Shown: positions 28,825 to 30,069 of the stretch, piece after piece
Layout of the letters: each line of letters starts with the position of its first letter
Numbering within the stretch: the stretch's first letter is position 1
IMG/VR virus record: IMGVR_UViG_3300033571_003906
Location: 1 to 30,069 of that record
From: a virus
Length of the DNA stretch: 30,069 bases
Direction: 5' to 3' (one strand)
Made by a program: the position numbers and the translations under genes
Notes under the pieces: generated by a model
The model's database searches: none
Seen by the model: only the letters and a program-made list of their open reading frames with translations
Told to the model about the DNA's origin: nothing

Positions 28825-29621
28825 ACACCAAATCTGATGTGACTTTCTATCTAGGAACAAACAAGGCACACTGGCTTGCAATCTCACCAGTACCACTGTT
28901 TGTCAGCCATCGCACACTGCGCACACGCAAATCACTACCAGTAGCAATATCTGATTGGTGTCTAGATTCAGGTGGCTTCACAGAACTTTCAATGCATGGC
29001 AAATGGGTGACAACACCCAAAGAATATGTTGAAGGCATCAGAAGATACACAAACGAAATAGGCAGACTGGTATGGGCATCACAACAAGACATGATGGTTG
29101 AAGATGTCATGCTTGCCAGAACAGGTTTGACAATCGCAGACCATCAACGCTTGACCATAGAAAACTTGCTGACACTACGCACAATGGCTGCTGACCTGCC
29201 AATAATCCCTGTGATTCAAGGACAGACAGCAAATGACTACCTGCGACACATTGAAGCCTTTGACAAAGCAGGCATTGACCTACACAAAGAAAACACAGTG
29301 GGCATTGGCTCTGTATGTCGCAGACAAGCAACAAACGAAATCACCAGCATCGTGCGACAAGTAACAACAACAGGAATCAACCTGCATGGATTCGGAATGA
29401 AAACACTAGGACTGCGCAAAGTCCACAACCGTATGCAATCAGCAGATTCAATGGCGTGGTCATTCACAGCCAGACGCGAACAGATACGCCTACCGCAATG
29501 CACACACAACGCACGCAGATGTTCGGACTGTCTGACCTATGCGCTGCACTGGCGCACCAACCTGATGCAATCACTACAACCAATCAAAGAATCACCAACG
29601 CTGTTTGACCATGTGCACTGA
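28821..29621 (+). CDS. dpdA: DpdA-like 7-deazaguanine DNA-base insertion enzyme
   Basis: This 266-residue protein has the plan of tRNA-guanine transglycosylases adapted to DNA. CLDSGGFTEL (residues 47-56; Asp49) matches the DSGGF motif, WASQQDMMVED follows, PIIPVIQGQ (127-135) matches the QG block, GIDLHKENTVGIGSVCRR aligns with the GG-LAVGE region, and SADSMAWS with Asp209 is the likely nucleophile site. RRCSDCLTYALHW near the end is usual in phage members. The family swaps guanine for a 7-deazaguanine such as preQ0 in phage DNA, blocking many restriction enzymes. No preQ0 synthesis gene is in the window, so substrate would come from the host or from genes outside it. Confidence 0.8.
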   Translation: MNTKSDVTFYLGTNKAHWLAISPVPLFVSHRTLRTRKSLPVAISDWCLDSGGFTELSMHGKWVTTPKEYVEGIRRYTNEIGRLVWASQQDMMVEDVMLARTGLTIADHQRLTIENLLTLRTMAADLPIIPVIQGQTANDYLRHIEAFDKAGIDLHKENTVGIGSVCRRQATNEITSIVRQVTTTGINLHGFGMKTLGLRKVHNRMQSADSMAWSFTARREQIRLPQCTHNARRCSDCLTYALHWRTNLMQSLQPIKESPTLFDHVH

Positions 29622-29641
29622 AAACAAGAAATGAAAATCAA

Positions 29642-29950
29642 ATGCCAAGACCACCACGCACCTGCCTGACCTGTGGCGCGATGCACCACAACCCATCACG
29701 CTGCGATGCCTGCGAATTACAACGCAACAACCAAAGACAACGCCACAGGGACAAGAGCCACTATGACGCTGAATACAGACGCGTTGCCAAGCAAGTCAGA
29801 GACACAGCGCAAATCTGTTGGTTATGCAAACAACCTGCGCGTGCTGGTGACCCTTGGACAGCAGACCACCTGATACCAGCAGACAAGGCTTCACCACTGT
29901 TGCCTGCTCACAGGTCTTGTAATAGCCGTAGGGGCAACAGAACCCCCTAG
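29642..29950 (+). CDS. HNH endonuclease
   Basis: This 102-residue protein has CLTCG and CDAC near the N-terminus, then the HNH core: CWLCKQPARAGDPW, TADHLIP and LPAHRSCNSRRGNR, with the paired Cys, the metal-binding Asp-His and the closing HRxCN. In cos-type phages an HNH protein next to the terminase is needed for efficient end cutting, and here it lies at the right end, which joins the terminase genes if the ends meet. A homing nuclease is the alternative. Length is typical of phage HNH proteins. Confidence 0.88.
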   Translation: MPRPPRTCLTCGAMHHNPSRCDACELQRNNQRQRHRDKSHYDAEYRRVAKQVRDTAQICWLCKQPARAGDPWTADHLIPADKASPLLPAHRSCNSRRGNRTP

Positions 29951-30069
29951 ACCCACCCAACACCCCAACCCCACCCCAAACCGCATCAGGAACCCCCCTA
30001 GGGGGCAATCAGGGCATCAGACCATGCCCCCCTGCCATGCGATTTTTTCGGGGTGGGGTTCTTCTTCAC
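29951..30069. other. Right-end non-coding region with GC-rich palindromes, candidate cos region
   Basis: No gene is seen. The composition shifts to C/G tracts. CCCCCTAGGGGG at 29994-30005 is a perfect 12-base palindrome, preceded by an incomplete copy (CCCCCTAG at 29943-29950). AACCCCACCCC at 29967-29977 is complementary to GGGGTGGGGTT at 30050-30060, flanking the palindrome. GATTTTTTCG at 30041-30050 is a T run that could also serve termination. Position between HNH and the window end suggests a packaging site; cutting position is not visible. Confidence 0.5.

Noticed and set aside
1-30069. tRNA genes, CRISPR arrays, insertion sequences, integrase or attachment sites
   Set aside because: No cloverleaf-like segments, regular repeats, transposase motifs or recombinase signatures were seen on either strand.

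Overview
The window reads as most or all of the genome of a tailed, HK97-type siphophage of a mid-GC (about 47% by eye) Actinomycetota host, probably aquatic. Reasons: the order P27-type small terminase, large terminase, portal, S78 protease, HK97 capsid, connectors, tail tube, frameshifted tail chaperones, tape measure; actinophage-type small zinc and HTH proteins; and several apparently leaderless genes. The host is an inference; no host gene or tRNA is visible. The layout, with an HNH nuclease at the right end, terminase at the left end and a G/C-tract-rich non-coding right end, suggests a linear cos-type genome of about 30 kb, but the sequence alone cannot prove completeness.

Layout. 84-9787: packaging, head, connector and tail-tube genes on the + strand, densely packed with ATGA/TGATG overlaps. 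9790-15927: tape measure, minor tail and fibre-like proteins with small partner proteins. 15917-18342: membrane and lysis block with a small TM protein, an exported PA14-domain protein, two holin-like proteins and an M15-like endolysin. 18451-19480: a three-gene minus-strand operon (secreted lysozyme-like transglycosylase, Xre repressor-like protein, small HTH protein). 19767-20260: two small early + genes. 20309-21103 (minus): winged-helix, replication-initiation-like protein. 21309-23199: recombination pair, YqaJ/lambda-Exo-like nuclease plus ERF annealing protein. 23177-29621: small, often zinc-binding or HTH early proteins, an m5C DNA methyltransferase and a DpdA-like (tRNA-guanine-transglycosylase-like) DNA base-modification enzyme. 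29642-29950: HNH endonuclease, probably working with the terminase across the end junction.

Most notable. (1) Reading the whole window I found no GATC, AGCT, CCGG, TCGA, ACGT or TTAA and only one GGCC, while other palindromic 4-mers are common; together with the DpdA-like enzyme and the methyltransferase this points to layered evasion of host restriction. (2) A promoter cassette of about 75-85 bp is repeated at 19694, 23333 and 26855 (a degenerate fourth copy lies at 25429), with an imperfect inverted repeat held exactly 35 nt upstream of the -10 box. At three of the four sites the predicted transcript begins on the A of an ATG. (3) A canonical -1 slippery heptamer, CCCTTTG, joins the two tail-chaperone reading frames. 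(4) Two tail-tube-like genes lie in tandem. (5) An exported, apparently membrane-anchored PA14 protein sits in the lysis block. No integrase, DNA polymerase, primase, helicase, tRNA or CRISPR was found.
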